A stretch of DNA of 64,000 nucleotides from Yinghuangia elevatio (GCF_040649515.1 NZ_JBEZFP010000006.1:1-64000); one strand, 5' to 3'; positions 52,205 through 63,200 are shown, counted from the first letter of the stretch. Numbers and translations: made by a program. Notes: generated by a model not told the origin, from the letters alone.

Positions 52205-54175
52205 TCAGCCCGCGATCGCCGCCGGTTCGCCGTCGTCGACGCCGCGCACCGGCCCCGCGCCGTCGGCGTCCACGTCCGCTTCCGCGACCGCGTCCATCCG
52301 GGTGATCGTGTCCCCGTCGCGGAACTGCCGGTGGTAGAGGTCGGCGTACATCCCGCCCAGGGCCAGGAGTTCTTCATGCCGCCCGCGCTCGACGATGCGG
52401 CCGTCGTCGACCACGAGGATCTGGTCGGCGTCCCGCACGGTCGAGAGGCGGTGGGCGATCACCAGTGCGGTACGCCCGCGCAGCGCGTTGGCGAGCGCCC
52501 GCTGCACCGCCGCTTCCGATTCCGAGTCCAGGTGCGCGGTCGCCTCGTCCAGGACCACCACGCGCGGCGCCTTCAGCAGCAGGCGCGCGATGGCGAGCCG
52601 CTGCTTCTCGCCGCCCGAGAGGCGGTGGCCGCGCTCGCCGACGACGGTGTCCAGGCCCTCGGGCAGGTTCGCCACGAGTTCGAGGATGTTCGCGTCGCGC
52701 AGCGCCTGCCACAGTTCGGGCTCGGTGGCGTCGGGGCGCGCGTACAGCAGGTTGCCGCGGATCGAGTCGTGGAACATGTGCGAGTCCTGCGTCACGACGC
52801 CGACCGCGTCCCGCAGCGACTCCAGGGTCACGTCGCGTACGTCGTGCCCGCCGATGCGCACGGCGCCCGCGGTCGTGTCGTACAGCCGGCCGACCAGGCT
52901 GGTGATCGTCGTCTTGCCGGCGCCGGACGGCCCGACCAGGGCGATCATCTGGCCGGGCTCGGCGGTGAAGGAGACGTCGTGCAGGACCTGTCCGCCGTGG
53001 GCGCGGTCCAGGACGGCCACCGATTCGAGTGAGGCCAGGGAGACTTCGTCGGCCGCCGGGTAGTGGAAGCCGACGTGGTCGAACTCGACGCGGGCGGCGT
53101 CCGCGGGCAGCGGTGCCGCGTCGTCCTTGTCCGCGACCATCGGGTCGAGGTCCAGGACCTCGAAGACGCGCTCGAAGCTGACCAGCGCGGTCATGACGTC
53201 GACGCGCACGTTGGCGAGTGCGGTGAGCGGGCCGTAGAGGCGGCCGAGCAGGACGGTGAGCGCGACGAGCGTGCCGACGCTGAGCTTGCCGTCGACCGCC
53301 AGGTGGCCGCCGATGAGGTAGACGAGGGCGGTGGCGAGTGCCGCCACCAGGGTGAGAGCCGTGGCGAAGACGCGGTTGACCAGCGCGATGCGGATGCCGA
53401 TGTCACGCACCCGGCCCGCGCGGGCGGCGAAGACGTCGTCCTCCTCCTCGGGGCGGCCGAAGATCTTCGCGAGCATCGCGCCGGACACGTTGAAGCGCTC
53501 GGTCATGACCGTGGACATCTCGGCGTTGAGCTGCATCTGCTCGCGCGTGAGGGCCTGGAGGCGGCGTCCGATCCACTTCGCCGGGATGACGAACAGCGGC
53601 AGCAGCACCAGCGAGACGAGGGTGATCTCCCAGGCCAGGTAGAACATCGTGCCCGCGACCAGCACCAGGCTGACGACGTTGGAGACGGTGCCCGCGAGGG
53701 TCGAGGTGAAGGCGCGCTGCGCGGCCAGGACGTCGTTGTTGAGTCGCGAGATCAGCGCGCCGGTCTGCGTACGCGTGAAGAACGCGACGGGCATGCGCTG
53801 CACGTGGGCGAACACCTGGGTGCGCAGGGCGTAGATGGAGCCCTCGCCGATCCGCGCGGAATACCAGCGTTCGACGAGGCCCGCGGCCGCGGCGGCGACG
53901 GCGATGCCCGCGACCACGAGTGCGAGCGTGGTGACCAGGCCGGCGTCGTGGCCGAGGACGCCGTCGTCCACGATGCGCTGGGCGAGCAGCGGCGGCACCA
54001 CCATCAGGACCGCGCCGATGACGACGAGGACGAGGTAGGCGGCAATTTGCCCGCGGAAGGGCTTCGCGAAGGCACCTACGCGGCGTACGGTCCCCGGGGC
54101 GAGCTTCTGCTTGACGACGGAGCCGTCACGGGACCAGGAACGCGGGGAAACCCCCAGAGAGCCACCGGGCATCAT
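52205..54175 (-). CDS. ABC exporter, fused membrane and ATPase domains
   Basis: A 656-residue half-transporter that pairs as a dimer. The six-helix membrane domain covers about 40-340. The ATPase domain has Walker A GPSGAGKTT, signature LSGGEKQRLAIARLLL and Walker B VVVLDEATAHLDSES, with the H-loop VIAHRLSTV. The substrate is unknown, lipids or drugs being typical. A stretch of about 20 residues between membrane and ATPase domains is unusually charged. ATG 54175 follows GGGGG at some distance; ATG 54172 is alternative. Confidence 0.92.
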   Translation of the reverse strand: MMPGGSLGVSPRSWSRDGSVVKQKLAPGTVRRVGAFAKPFRGQIAAYLVLVVIGAVLMVVPPLLAQRIVDDGVLGHDAGLVTTLALVVAGIAVAAAAAGLVERWYSARIGEGSIYALRTQVFAHVQRMPVAFFTRTQTGALISRLNNDVLAAQRAFTSTLAGTVSNVVSLVLVAGTMFYLAWEITLVSLVLLPLFVIPAKWIGRRLQALTREQMQLNAEMSTVMTERFNVSGAMLAKIFGRPEEEDDVFAARAGRVRDIGIRIALVNRVFATALTLVAALATALVYLIGGHLAVDGKLSVGTLVALTVLLGRLYGPLTALANVRVDVMTALVSFERVFEVLDLDPMVADKDDAAPLPADAARVEFDHVGFHYPAADEVSLASLESVAVLDRAHGGQVLHDVSFTAEPGQMIALVGPSGAGKTTITSLVGRLYDTTAGAVRIGGHDVRDVTLESLRDAVGVVTQDSHMFHDSIRGNLLYARPDATEPELWQALRDANILELVANLPEGLDTVVGERGHRLSGGEKQRLAIARLLLKAPRVVVLDEATAHLDSESEAAVQRALANALRGRTALVIAHRLSTVRDADQILVVDDGRIVERGRHEELLALGGMYADLYHRQFRDGDTITRMDAVAEADVDADGAGPVRGVDDGEPAAIAG

Positions 54176-54340
54176 GCGTTGTCATTCCCCCTTGAGGGCA
54201 CGTCGGCGAACGAGTCGACCCACTCAACGCGCGGCCGGGGGAAATCCTTCCGGGGAAGGCAAGGCGGGGGTACGGGCGGGTACGGGGTAGGCACGTACCA
54301 GGCACCGCTACCCGTTGACCCCGCGTCAACTCCCCCGCGG

Positions 54341-55111
54341 TTACTCGCCCTTGCCCAGCAGGTCCCGAAGGCGGCGCCCCTGGGCCTCACGCTCGGCGGC
54401 ACGCTGCTCGTCGTACGACCGCGCGGCCGCACCGAGCAGCAGGGCCTTGGTCTCGACCACCGCGTCGCGCGGGGCCTGGGTGAGGGCCTGGGTCAGCTCC
54501 AGTGCCGCGTCGTCGAGCGCCGCACGCGGTACGACGCTCGTCGCGATGCCCAGCGCCGCCGCCTCCTCGGCGCCGACCCGGCGCCCGGTCACGCAGATCT
54601 CCAGCGCCCGCGAATATCCGACGAGGTCCACAAGCGGCTTGGTGCCGGCCAGGTCGGGGACCAGCCCGAGCGAGGTCTCCAGCATGGAGAACTGCACGTC
54701 GTCGGCACACACGCGCAGGTCGCACGCGAGGGCCAGTTGGAACCCGGCCCCCACCGCGTGGCCCTGCACCGCCGCGATGGAGACCAGGTCCGGGCGCCGC
54801 CACCAGGTGAACGCCTCCTGGAATCCGGAGATGGCCGCGTCGAGACCGGCCTCGTCCTGTTCGGCCAGGTCGGCGAGCGCGGCCTCGCCGGGAACTCCCC
54901 CGCCGCCCGGGAACAGACGGCGGTCGAGACCCGCCGAGAAGGAGGCGCCCTCGCCCCGGAGCACAACCGCGCGGACGTCTCCGGGCAGCGAGCGCCCGAT
55001 CCCGGCAAGCTCCCGCCACATGGCGGGCGTCTGCGCGTTGCGCCGGTCCGGATTGGCCAGGGTCACCACGGCGAGCGGACCCGTCTGTTCCAGACGGACG
55101 TACTCCGACAT
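54341..55111 (-). CDS. Enoyl-CoA hydratase/isomerase family protein
   Basis: A 256-residue crotonase-fold enzyme. Oxyanion-hole segments are GEGASFSAGLD and AVQGHAVGAGFQLALACDLR, and the catalytic region is SMLETSLGLVPDLAGT. It would act on acyl-CoA thioesters, adding water to or isomerising enoyl groups; which is unknown. GGAGG lies six bases before the ATG. The ABC exporter lies downstream, and a weak hairpin at 54314-54330 separates them. Confidence 0.9.
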   Translation of the reverse strand: MSEYVRLEQTGPLAVVTLANPDRRNAQTPAMWRELAGIGRSLPGDVRAVVLRGEGASFSAGLDRRLFPGGGGVPGEAALADLAEQDEAGLDAAISGFQEAFTWWRRPDLVSIAAVQGHAVGAGFQLALACDLRVCADDVQFSMLETSLGLVPDLAGTKPLVDLVGYSRALEICVTGRRVGAEEAAALGIATSVVPRAALDDAALELTQALTQAPRDAVVETKALLLGAAARSYDEQRAAEREAQGRRLRDLLGKGE

Positions 55112-55170
55112 GCTCTACCTCCACGTGAGGGGTGGTTCCGGGCCGGACGGCGGACCGGGTGCACCGAGAT

Positions 55171-55204
55171 CGGCCACCCGGCCTGGAAGCAGGTCGGGTG
55201 GCCG
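55171..55204 (-). terminator. Stem-loop after the HTH gene
   Basis: CGGCCACCCG (55171-55180) pairs exactly with CGGGTGGCCG (55195-55204), and CCTG/CAGG inside the loop extends the structure. It lies 100 bp past the minus-strand stop at 55305. Confidence 0.7.
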
Positions 55205-55304
55205 CACGTGAGAGATGGTACCGGCTGGTAACTTCACGAGCCGTCGGCTGGTGCGATGCAGTGCAAGAGCTGTGCAGGCAGTACAAGGTGGAGCTCGGGA
55301 GGGC

Positions 55305-55529
55305 TCAGGAAGACGTAGCCCTGGTCTTGCCGCGCGTGGCCCCGCCCCTTCCGCGCAGGGTCACACCCGATTCGCTCAGCATCCGGTGCACGAAGCCGTA
55401 GGAACGGCCCGTCGCCTCCGCAAGTGCGCGGATACTGGCGCCGGAGTCGTACTGTTTCTTGAGGTCCGCCGCGAGCTTTTCGCGCGCGGCGCCGGTCACC
55501 CGGCTGCCCTTCTTCAGAGTCTCGGCCAC
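55305..55529 (-). CDS. Small helix-turn-helix protein
   Basis: A 74-residue protein with DLKKQYDSGASIRALAEATGRSYGFVHRMLSESGV, a compact HTH like those found in small Streptomyces DNA-binding proteins; the basic C-terminal tail (RGRGGATRGKTRA) may touch DNA too. AGGAGG is five bases before the GTG at 55529. Likely a nucleoid or regulatory protein; the target is unknown. Confidence 0.85.
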   Translation of the reverse strand: MAETLKKGSRVTGAAREKLAADLKKQYDSGASIRALAEATGRSYGFVHRMLSESGVTLRGRGGATRGKTRATSS

Positions 55530-56029
55530 ACGTGCCTCCTCATGGGAAGTGCGCTCTGGGTTCCCATGATCACCCCTCGCGGGCGGCAAGGCCAGTGATT
55601 CCGCGGAGCCCGTGGGCCCGACCGCGGGCCTTGATCCGCCCGCCGACGGGCAAGATCCATCGTCCGGAACCCCGGGTTCCGGCGGGAATTCCTTGACCTT
55701 GTCCGCTGTTGGTCCACAAAGCCGCTGGTCACCCACAAGGTCTACGACCTTGCTCAGCGTGGCTGATCATTCGGTTGGGTGTGCGCCCGGGAGATCCGGA
55801 GTTTGGGATTCCTCTTGTGAGGATTTCGTGTGGGAATCCCTGTCGGCCCGGGAAACCCCGGCGTCAGCGGGTTGTTCGGGCGCTGCCGGGCCGAACCGCC
55901 AGGCCCGGAAAGCGCATCGGCGGCAGTCTCGACGCCACCCCGGCAGTGACCGCGGCCGTACTCCCGGAGTTGCCCCGGGCGCCCCGGCGGCGGCCGCTCC
56001 CTCGGCGGTGCCTTGCGTGCCGGTCCCGC
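55530..56029. other. Intergenic 500 bp between HTH gene and ABC-F gene
   Basis: Contains no convincing gene. A 7-bp inverted repeat CAAGGTC-TAC-GACCTTG lies at 55735-55751 and CTTGACCTTG at about 55691-55700 repeats half of it, so a regulator may bind here. The promoter of the HTH gene should lie close to 55530-55600. Confidence 0.45.
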
Positions 56030-57628
56030 TCAGGCGAGGGCGACCAGGTCGGCGTAGTCCGCACTCCACAGATCCTCGACGCCGTCCGGCAGCAGGATGA
56101 TGCGCTCCGGCTGCAGCGCCTCGACCGCGCCCTCGTCGTGCGTCACCAGCACGACGGCGCCCGCGTACGAGCGCAGCGCTCCCAGGACCTCTTCGCGGCT
56201 CGCGGGGTCGAGGTTGTTGGTCGGCTCGTCGAGCAGCAGCACGTTGGCCGCCGAGACCACCAGCGTCGCCAGCGCGAGACGGGTCTTCTCGCCGCCGGAC
56301 AGCACCGCGGCCGGCTTGTCGACGTCGTCGCCGGAGAACAGGAACGAGCCCAGCACCTTGCGTACTTCGACCAGGTCCATGTCGGGCGCGGCGGAGCGCA
56401 TGTTCTCCAGCACGGTGCGCTCCGGGTCCAGCGTCTCGTGCTCCTGCGCGTAGTAGCCGAGCTTGAGGCCGTGGCCCGGCTCGACGCGGCCGGTGTCCGG
56501 CTGCTCGACGCCGGCCAGCAGCCGAAGCAGCGTGGTCTTGCCGGCGCCGTTGAGGCCGAGGATGACGACGCGCGAGCCCTTGTCGATCGCGAGGTCGACG
56601 TCCGTGAAGATCTCCAGCGAGCCGTACGACTTGGACAGCTCCGACGCCATGAGCGGCGTCTTGCCGCACGGCGCGGGGTCGGGGAATCGCAGCTTGGCGA
56701 CTTTGTCGGACTGGCGGACGCCCTCGAGCCCGGACAGCAGCCGCTCGGCACGCCGGGCCATGTTCTGCGCGGCCACGGTCTTGGTCGCCTTGGCGCGCAT
56801 CTTGTCGGCCTGCGACATGAGCTGCGCGGCCTTCTTCTCGGCGTTGTCGCGCTCACGCTTGCGGCGGCGCTCGTCCGTCTCACGCTGCGTCAGGTACGCC
56901 TTCCAGCCCACGTTGTAGACGTCCAGCGCGGTGCGGTTCGCGTCCAGGTGGAACACCTTGTTGACGCACGTCTCGACCAGGTTCACGTCGTGGCTGATGA
57001 CGATGAACCCGCCCTTGTACGTCTTCAGGAAGTCCCGCAGCCAGACGATCGAGTCGGCGTCGAGGTGGTTCGTCGGCTCGTCGAGCAGCAACGTGTCGGC
57101 GTCCGAGAACAGGATGCGGGCCAGTTCGACGCGGCGGCGCTGACCGCCGGACAGCGTGTGCAGCGGCTGCGACAGGATGCGGTCCGGCAGGCCGAGGCTG
57201 GCGGCGATCGTGGCCGCCTCCGCCTCGGCGGCGTACCCGCCCTTGGTGAGGAACTCGGTCTCCAGGCGCGCGTATCGGCGCATCGCCTTCTCGCGTGCCT
57301 CGCCGGCCGAGTTGGACATGGTCTGCTCGGCGGCGCGCATGCCCGCGATGGCGCTGTCGAGTCCGCGCGCGGAAAGGATCCGGTTGCTGGCGAGCACGTC
57401 CAGGTCGCCGGTACGCGGGTCCTGCGGCAGGTAGCCGACCTCGCCGGTCCGCGCGATGCTTCCGGCGGCCGGCTGCGTCTCGCCCGCGAGGGTCTTGGTC
57501 AGCGTGGTCTTGCCGGCGCCGTTGCGGCCGACGAGGCCGATGCGGTCGCCGGGGGCGACCCGGAAGGTGGCCGATTCGAGGAGGATGCGGGCGCCCGCGC
57601 GCAGTTCGACGGCGGTGGCATTGATCAT
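56030..57628 (-). CDS. ABC-F family ATPase
   Basis: A 532-residue protein with two ABC domains and no membrane part. Walker A motifs are GRNGAGKTT and GLNGAGKTT, signatures LSGGQRRRVEL and LSGGEKTRLAL, Walker B motifs LLLDEPTNHLD and LLLDEPTNNLD. A charged linker (ERRRKRERDNAEKKAAQLMSQADKMRAKATKTVAAQN, residues 250-290) forms the P-site tRNA-interaction motif of ABC-F proteins, which act on the ribosome. It could be a translation factor or antibiotic protector. Divergent from the peptidase gene. Confidence 0.93.
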   Translation of the reverse strand: MINATAVELRAGARILLESATFRVAPGDRIGLVGRNGAGKTTLTKTLAGETQPAAGSIARTGEVGYLPQDPRTGDLDVLASNRILSARGLDSAIAGMRAAEQTMSNSAGEAREKAMRRYARLETEFLTKGGYAAEAEAATIAASLGLPDRILSQPLHTLSGGQRRRVELARILFSDADTLLLDEPTNHLDADSIVWLRDFLKTYKGGFIVISHDVNLVETCVNKVFHLDANRTALDVYNVGWKAYLTQRETDERRRKRERDNAEKKAAQLMSQADKMRAKATKTVAAQNMARRAERLLSGLEGVRQSDKVAKLRFPDPAPCGKTPLMASELSKSYGSLEIFTDVDLAIDKGSRVVILGLNGAGKTTLLRLLAGVEQPDTGRVEPGHGLKLGYYAQEHETLDPERTVLENMRSAAPDMDLVEVRKVLGSFLFSGDDVDKPAAVLSGGEKTRLALATLVVSAANVLLLDEPTNNLDPASREEVLGALRSYAGAVVLVTHDEGAVEALQPERIILLPDGVEDLWSADYADLVALA

Positions 57629-57943
57629 GTCGGGGACGTGGCTCCAGATAGGGCCGGAAGTCGGCTCCGGCGGACAGGGGCATGGGGACCTCAGAGGGCG
57701 GCGTGGACCGCCTCGCCCTAATGCACCCCGCGGTCACGCAGCGGATTGAAAGCCCTCACGACCATACGCGTCAGTCTAGCCGGAGACCGCCGTACGCCGG
57801 TCGCCACCCGTCGCGCCACGACCGCGCCTCCACCGCGTCGGGCGGGCGACGGGTGGTCCGGGTGCTGCGCATGCCGCCCGCGCGGAACACCCTTAAATTC
57901 TGACAAAAGGGATGTTGATCTCCGCCGGACGACGGGTGGTCCC
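57629..57943. other. Divergent intergenic region
   Basis: Between ABC-F (minus) and the metallopeptidase (plus). AGTCTA at 57773-57778 is TAGACT on the minus strand, a fair -10 for ABC-F. The AT-rich run CTTAAATTCTGAC at about 57893-57905 could be the -10 region of the peptidase gene. No gene is seen. Confidence 0.45.
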
Positions 57944-58852
57944 ATGCAGTTCAACGACGACGCCAATCTCGACACGTCGCAGATCGAGGACTCCCGGGGC
58001 TCCCGAGGCGGTGGCGGCGGGCTGCGCGGCCCCGGTCTCAAGATCGGCGGCGGCGCCGGGATCCTGGTCGCCATCGTCGCGCTGATCTTCGGCATCAGCC
58101 CGGACCAACTCGGCCTCGCGGACGGCGGCGGGGGCGGCAGCGACATCCCGGCCGACAACCAGGCGCTCGCCGACTCCTGCCGTTCCGGGCGGGACGCCAA
58201 CGCGCGCGACGACTGCCGCGTCGTCGGCGTGGTCAACAGCGCGCAGGGCTACTGGGACGGCGAGTTCACGGCCCGCGGCGGCCGCTACACGGCCGCGCCG
58301 ACCCGGTTCTTCAGCGGCTCGGTCGGCACCGCGTGCGGCGGCGCGACCTCGGCGGTCGGCCCGTTCTACTGCCCGGCCGACCGGAAGGTCTACATCGACC
58401 TGGGCTTCTTCGACGACCTGCGCACCAAGTTCGGCGCGAAGGGCGGGCCGTTCGCCGAGGCGTACGTCATCGCGCACGAGTACGGCCACCACATCCAGAA
58501 CCTCACCGGCCAGATGGCCAAGGTCGGCAACGACCGGCAGGGACCGCAGAGCGGTGCCGTACGCCTCGAACTCCAGGCCGACTGTTACGCCGGCGTGTGG
58601 GCGAAGAACGCCACCCGGCCGCAGCCGGACGGTACTGCGCCGCTCATCACGCAGCTGACCGACCAGGACATCGCCGACGGCCTCGACGCCGCCGCCGCGG
58701 TCGGCGACGACCGCATCCAGCAGGAGTTCCAGGGGCGGGTGAACCCGGAGAGCTGGACGCACGGTTCGGCGGCGCAGCGGCAGCAGTGGTTCACCCAGGG
58801 GTACCGCACGGGCGACATGGCCTCCTGCGACACGTTCGCGGGCCGGATCTGA
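57944..58852 (+). CDS. Neutral zinc metallopeptidase (YpfJ-like), membrane-anchored
   Basis: A 302-residue protein of the family with one N-terminal helix (about 37-52) and an exported zinc peptidase domain. The zinc motif is HEYGHH with H178, E179 and H182; a further ligand is expected in ELQADCYAG. Two Cys pairs (C79/C89-like and C131/C142-like) may form disulphides outside. Substrate is unknown. The ATG at 57944 follows GGGTGG. Confidence 0.88.
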   Translation: MQFNDDANLDTSQIEDSRGSRGGGGGLRGPGLKIGGGAGILVAIVALIFGISPDQLGLADGGGGGSDIPADNQALADSCRSGRDANARDDCRVVGVVNSAQGYWDGEFTARGGRYTAAPTRFFSGSVGTACGGATSAVGPFYCPADRKVYIDLGFFDDLRTKFGAKGGPFAEAYVIAHEYGHHIQNLTGQMAKVGNDRQGPQSGAVRLELQADCYAGVWAKNATRPQPDGTAPLITQLTDQDIADGLDAAAAVGDDRIQQEFQGRVNPESWTHGSAAQRQQWFTQGYRTGDMASCDTFAGRI

Positions 58853-58976
58853 CGCGTCGTCCGCTCACGGGTGTGCGCGGCAAGCCCTGCACGGCGTACC
58901 GGCGCCCCCGTGATGTGCCCGCGAGCCCGACGTGGCCCACGAGCGCATCGAGCCCTGTCGGCCCGGCGGCATGTGC

Positions 58977-59564
58977 TCAGTCCCGGAGCACGTCGACGTC
59001 GCACCACACGACCTTGCCGCCCGGCACCGGACGGCTGCCCCACGACTCCGCGAGGGCCTCCACCAGCAGCAGGCCGCGCCCGTGCTCGTCCGCGGAGGCC
59101 TCGGCGACCGACTTCGCCCGGCGCGGGCGCGGCAGCAGCGCCCCCGCGTCGGTCACCGCGATCCGGATCGTGCGATCGCCGCGCAGCACCTCGACAGTGA
59201 CGGTGGTCGACTGCGGCGAGTGCTGCACGGCGTTGGTGACGAGTTCGGAGACCAGGAGTTCGAGGACGTCGAGCGGTTCGCCCGGTATCTCACCCCGTAT
59301 CGACCCGCGTAGCGCGTGCCGCGCACGCGGGACCGCCTCGACCGTCGCGGGCAGGCACAGCGAGAAGACCATGGATGCGGAGCCCTGCGGGACCGCCGGC
59401 ACCGGGTGCTGCGCCTGCCCCGGATGCCGGCCCGGGGCACCTCCGGCCGCGGTCGCCTGGGCCGGGATGGGCGGTGCGGTCGACGAGTGGACCTGTGTGT
59501 GGACCGGATTCGGTGTGTCGGATCTGGACTCCCCGTGCTGCCGCAGCGGTGCGGTCTCGCCCAC
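58977..59564 (-). CDS. ATP-binding protein, RsbW/SpoIIAB-like
   Basis: A 195-residue protein; the first 60 residues are disordered, then a GHKL ATPase domain (N box ELLVSELVTNAVQHSP, G box DEHGRGLLLVEAL). Streptomyces has many such anti-sigma-like ATPases that pair with STAS proteins. A sigma partner is not in the window. GTG 59564 follows GGGGGAG closely. Confidence 0.85.
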   Translation of the reverse strand: MGETAPLRQHGESRSDTPNPVHTQVHSSTAPPIPAQATAAGGAPGRHPGQAQHPVPAVPQGSASMVFSLCLPATVEAVPRARHALRGSIRGEIPGEPLDVLELLVSELVTNAVQHSPQSTTVTVEVLRGDRTIRIAVTDAGALLPRPRRAKSVAEASADEHGRGLLLVEALAESWGSRPVPGGKVVWCDVDVLRD

Positions 59565-59829
59565 AGCTCCCCCTGATCGCCGGATCGTGCTGCTCGCCGT
59601 GCACTCGGACGGATCCTCGATTCCCTTGTATGTGAGATCGACTTGTGCGGGGCGCGCGAAACCTCGTTGGCGGTAACAGACACGGACGAGGCACGCCCGG
59701 CAGGTGCACGGGTGGTGGTCCGGAACCGGGGGCGCACGCCCGGCGCACCGGGGTGGCGACGGCGCGTACCGTGGCAGGGAGAGAGTCACCGCGCCACGTC
59801 GTGGCGCTCTACCGGCGGGAGCGCGCCAC

Positions 59830-60078
59830 GTGATAGGCGGCATCTTCGAGGAGTTGTTCAGTCCGGGACGCAAGCACACCAACGACGAGCACAACCGACT
59901 CGCGCTCGCCCGCGACGACGACCACGAGCAGGGCGGCCCCGGGCCGATCGACCTGGACAAGGGCGTCGTGGTGATCCGCCGCACAGTCCCGGCCGCGGCA
60001 CCGGCCGCCGCACCGGCCGGGGGCGACGGTAAGGAAGCCGCCGCGGACGGATCCGCGCAGCCCGGGGACGGTTCCTGA
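59830..60078 (+). CDS. DUF6191-type small protein
   Basis: An 82-residue protein with the pattern GIFEELFSPGRKHTNDEHNRLAL and GPIDLDKGVVVI, typical of a Streptomyces family of unknown function. The C-terminal 30 residues are Ala-rich. GGGAG lies nine bases before the GTG. It is divergent from the ATPase gene by 265 bp. Confidence 0.7.
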   Translation: MIGGIFEELFSPGRKHTNDEHNRLALARDDDHEQGGPGPIDLDKGVVVIRRTVPAAAPAAAPAGGDGKEAAADGSAQPGDGS

Positions 60079-60284
60079 GGCCGCGAAATCCGGCCGCCGG
60101 CCGACCCCCGAGTCGGCTCTGACCTGCCCCGGTCGGCTCCGTGCCGGGAACCAACCGGCGCGCTGCGACGTCCCGCTTGCCGGGTGGTGCGTACGGTACG
60201 ACCGCCCTGTGCCGACACGCTGCGCGGGCGCTACCGTCGGCACGAGAAGCGGCAACAGAAGAGTCCGCGTCACGGAGGATCCGC

Positions 60285-63200
60285 ATGCAGCCACGGCTTG
60301 AGGCCACCCTGGCCGACTTCGTCCCGGCCCTGCGCTTCCTGCCCCCCGACCGCGTGGACCGGCATCTGGGCCACCCGGGCCTGCCGCCCGCGTGGTGGAC
60401 GAGCGTGCCGATCTCGCGCGCCGTCGACGCGATCGGCGCGGCGGAACTCCCCGACCGGCTGGCGGACCTGGCGTACGGCGAGCTCCGCCACCTGCGCCTC
60501 GGCGACCTGCTCCCGGCGGCGTGGCTCGCCCGCAACGACTTCCGGCTCTCCCAGTGGCCCGACGCCGCACGCACGAACGTCCTGGTCAGGACGCCCGACT
60601 GGGCGGACCTGCTGACCGCGACCGTGCAGGAGATCGGCGACTGGACCCAGATCGGCACGTCGACCGTGCGCCCGGTGATCTCCCAGTTGTTCGCGGAGGT
60701 CCTGGGGCTGCTGCCCGACGACGCACGCACCGTGGGCGCGCCGGCCGTGCCCGACGGCGCGGCAGACGACTCCGTTGCGGATTCCGTGGCGGGGCCCGCG
60801 GAAGAACGTGTGGAAGAGTCCGGGGAAGAATCCGTCGACGCCTCCATTGCGGGCGGCTCCGGCGAGACTCCGGCGGAGGGTGCGGAAAGTGCCGCCGAGG
60901 CCCTCGCGGAGGCGCCCGTTTCGCCGCCGTCTCCGCGCGGTATCCGGATCAGCAAGCGGCCGCCCGTCACACCCGTCGACGAGTCGGCGGCGGACCCCGA
61001 ACCGGAGTCAGAGCCGCCGTCGGTCGCGCACGAGGCGCAGCCCGCGTACGCCGGTTACGGTGACCCGTCCGCGGACTCCGGCCTCGAACCGGTCAGCGAC
61101 CTTCTCGACGCGATCGAGGACGAGCTGCGGCCGGTCAGCATGCCCGCCCCGCCGACCGGCGACCTCGGTGACGTCGTGCGCTGGCTCGCCGAGGAGGCGC
61201 CGGACGTCCCGCTGATGTCCGAACTCGCCCGCGTGACGCTGGAGACCGTGGCCGTCGTCGGTATCGAGGGCGCACCTCCGGAGGTGCGCACGGCGCTGCT
61301 GCGCCTGACCTCGCTGGTGCCGGAGACCCTGCTGCCCGAGGGGCTGGACGTGTCCGAGGACGCGCTCGCGGTGCCCGGCGCCGAGTTGGAGGACCCGTAC
61401 AACGCCCCCGAGATGACCGCGATGCTCGGCGCCGTACGCCCGGACGACGCCGCCTTCGCACCCGACACCGCCGCCGACGACGAGCCCGAGTCCGGCTCGG
61501 CGTCGGACGCCCGGTCCGACAGCCGCGGGGAGCCCGAGCGGGACGCGCGCCCGGCGTTCGGCGCGGACGACCTGACCATGCTGGCGATGCCCGCGGCCAC
61601 CTCCGAGCCGCCGCGCGTGCCGCCGGTGGGTGCGGACGACCTGACGATGCTCGCCATGCCCACCGTCACCGCCGCCGACGGCGGTGACGAGGGCATCGAC
61701 GACGGCGCCGGCCACCCGGACCACGCCGCGGATTCGGAGCGCCGGGACGACTCGGAGGACTCCGGCGCGCACCCCTGCGGCGGCGCGTTCGACGGCTTCG
61801 GCGAGGTGCCTCCCGCCACCCGCGAGGACCGCGCCGTACGTCCCGAAGCGCCGCGGGAGCCCGCCGACGACGCCATGGACGCCTTCGGCGAGATCCCGCC
61901 CGCCACGCGCGAGGACCTGCCCGCGCAGCCCGCGCCGCGCGACGAGCCGCGGTCCGAACCGCGGGACGGCCGCGACGCCGCGGAAGGCTCGGTCGACGCG
62001 TTCGGCGAGATCCCGCCCTCGACGCGCGACGACATCCCGGTGCCGTCCGCCGCGCGGTCCCGGGAACCCGAGGTGTTCGCATCTCCCCCGGCGTTCCACC
62101 CGCAGTCCGGTAAGCACACCGAGGCACAGCCGGATTCGCAGTCCGAGTGGGACGCGGACGAGGTACTGGACCCGACGTCGCTCGGCGTCGGTCCGTCGTG
62201 GATCCGCGGCGGTGGCGCCAAGGCACTGCCGGGTCAAGGCGGCGACAGCGGCACTGCGGGTGCCGGTGACGACGCGGGTGCCGGCGACACGGACGACGAG
62301 GTGACGGTCGAGGTCGACTCCCGGCCCATCGCCGCCGACACCGCGGAAGCCGTCCCGGACGCCCGCGACCCGCGCGCCGAAGCCGCCGCCGCGAAGGCCG
62401 CGGCGGCCGCCCGGGCCGAGGCGGCACAGGCGGAGAAGGCGGGACGCTCGGAGGCCGCCGCGCACTCGGAGGCGTCCGCGCTGCCCGAGACGCAGCAACC
62501 GGCCGGTGCCGTCCCGGACATCGTGATCCCGCCGAAGCCGACGCAGCCGCCGCCCATCCCGCCGCGCCCCACGACGGCGCCGCCGGTGCCGGGTGGCGAC
62601 GTGGCCGATACGGGCGGCGCGGGAGCGGACGTCGGTGCGGCCACCGCAATCGATCACGGTGCGGACTCCGTCGAGGGCGCGTCGTCTTACGCCGACTCCG
62701 ACGACACCCCCGCCCCCGTCTCCACCAACATCGTCATGGTGCTCGCGGGGTGGTTCTCCGGCCGCGAACCGCGCTGGCGAACCCTCGCCCGGGACCGGCT
62801 GTTCACCGACAGCCCGCGCGAACTCTCGTCCATCGCGGCCGAGTTCGACAAGGACACGGCGGAGGTCGCGGCGCTGGAACGGGCGTTGCGACAGCACCTG
62901 CACGCACAGCTGGATGAGCCGGGCGGAAGCCAGGTGCGCGAACACCTCGCCTACGTGCGCGACAGCCTCGGCCCGGTGGCCACGGTCGCCGAACTCCGCG
63001 AACTCGACGACCGGCACAGCGCGTCGGTGCCGGGGCTCGGCGTGCAATTGTGGCAGGTCGTACGCGGCCTGCTCGACCTCAACACGTCCGCCGACGGGTG
63101 GATCACCGCCGGCGCGCCCGGTGAACTGGAGTCGCGCACCTCGGAGATCGTCGGAGCCGCGTGCGAACGCGACGGCTCCGCCCCGCTGGCGGCCCTCGAA

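Noticed and set aside
54314..54330. GTTGAC/GTCAAC hairpin as terminator of the enoyl-CoA hydratase gene
   Set aside because: Only six base pairs with a five-base loop; too weak to list as a terminator on its own.
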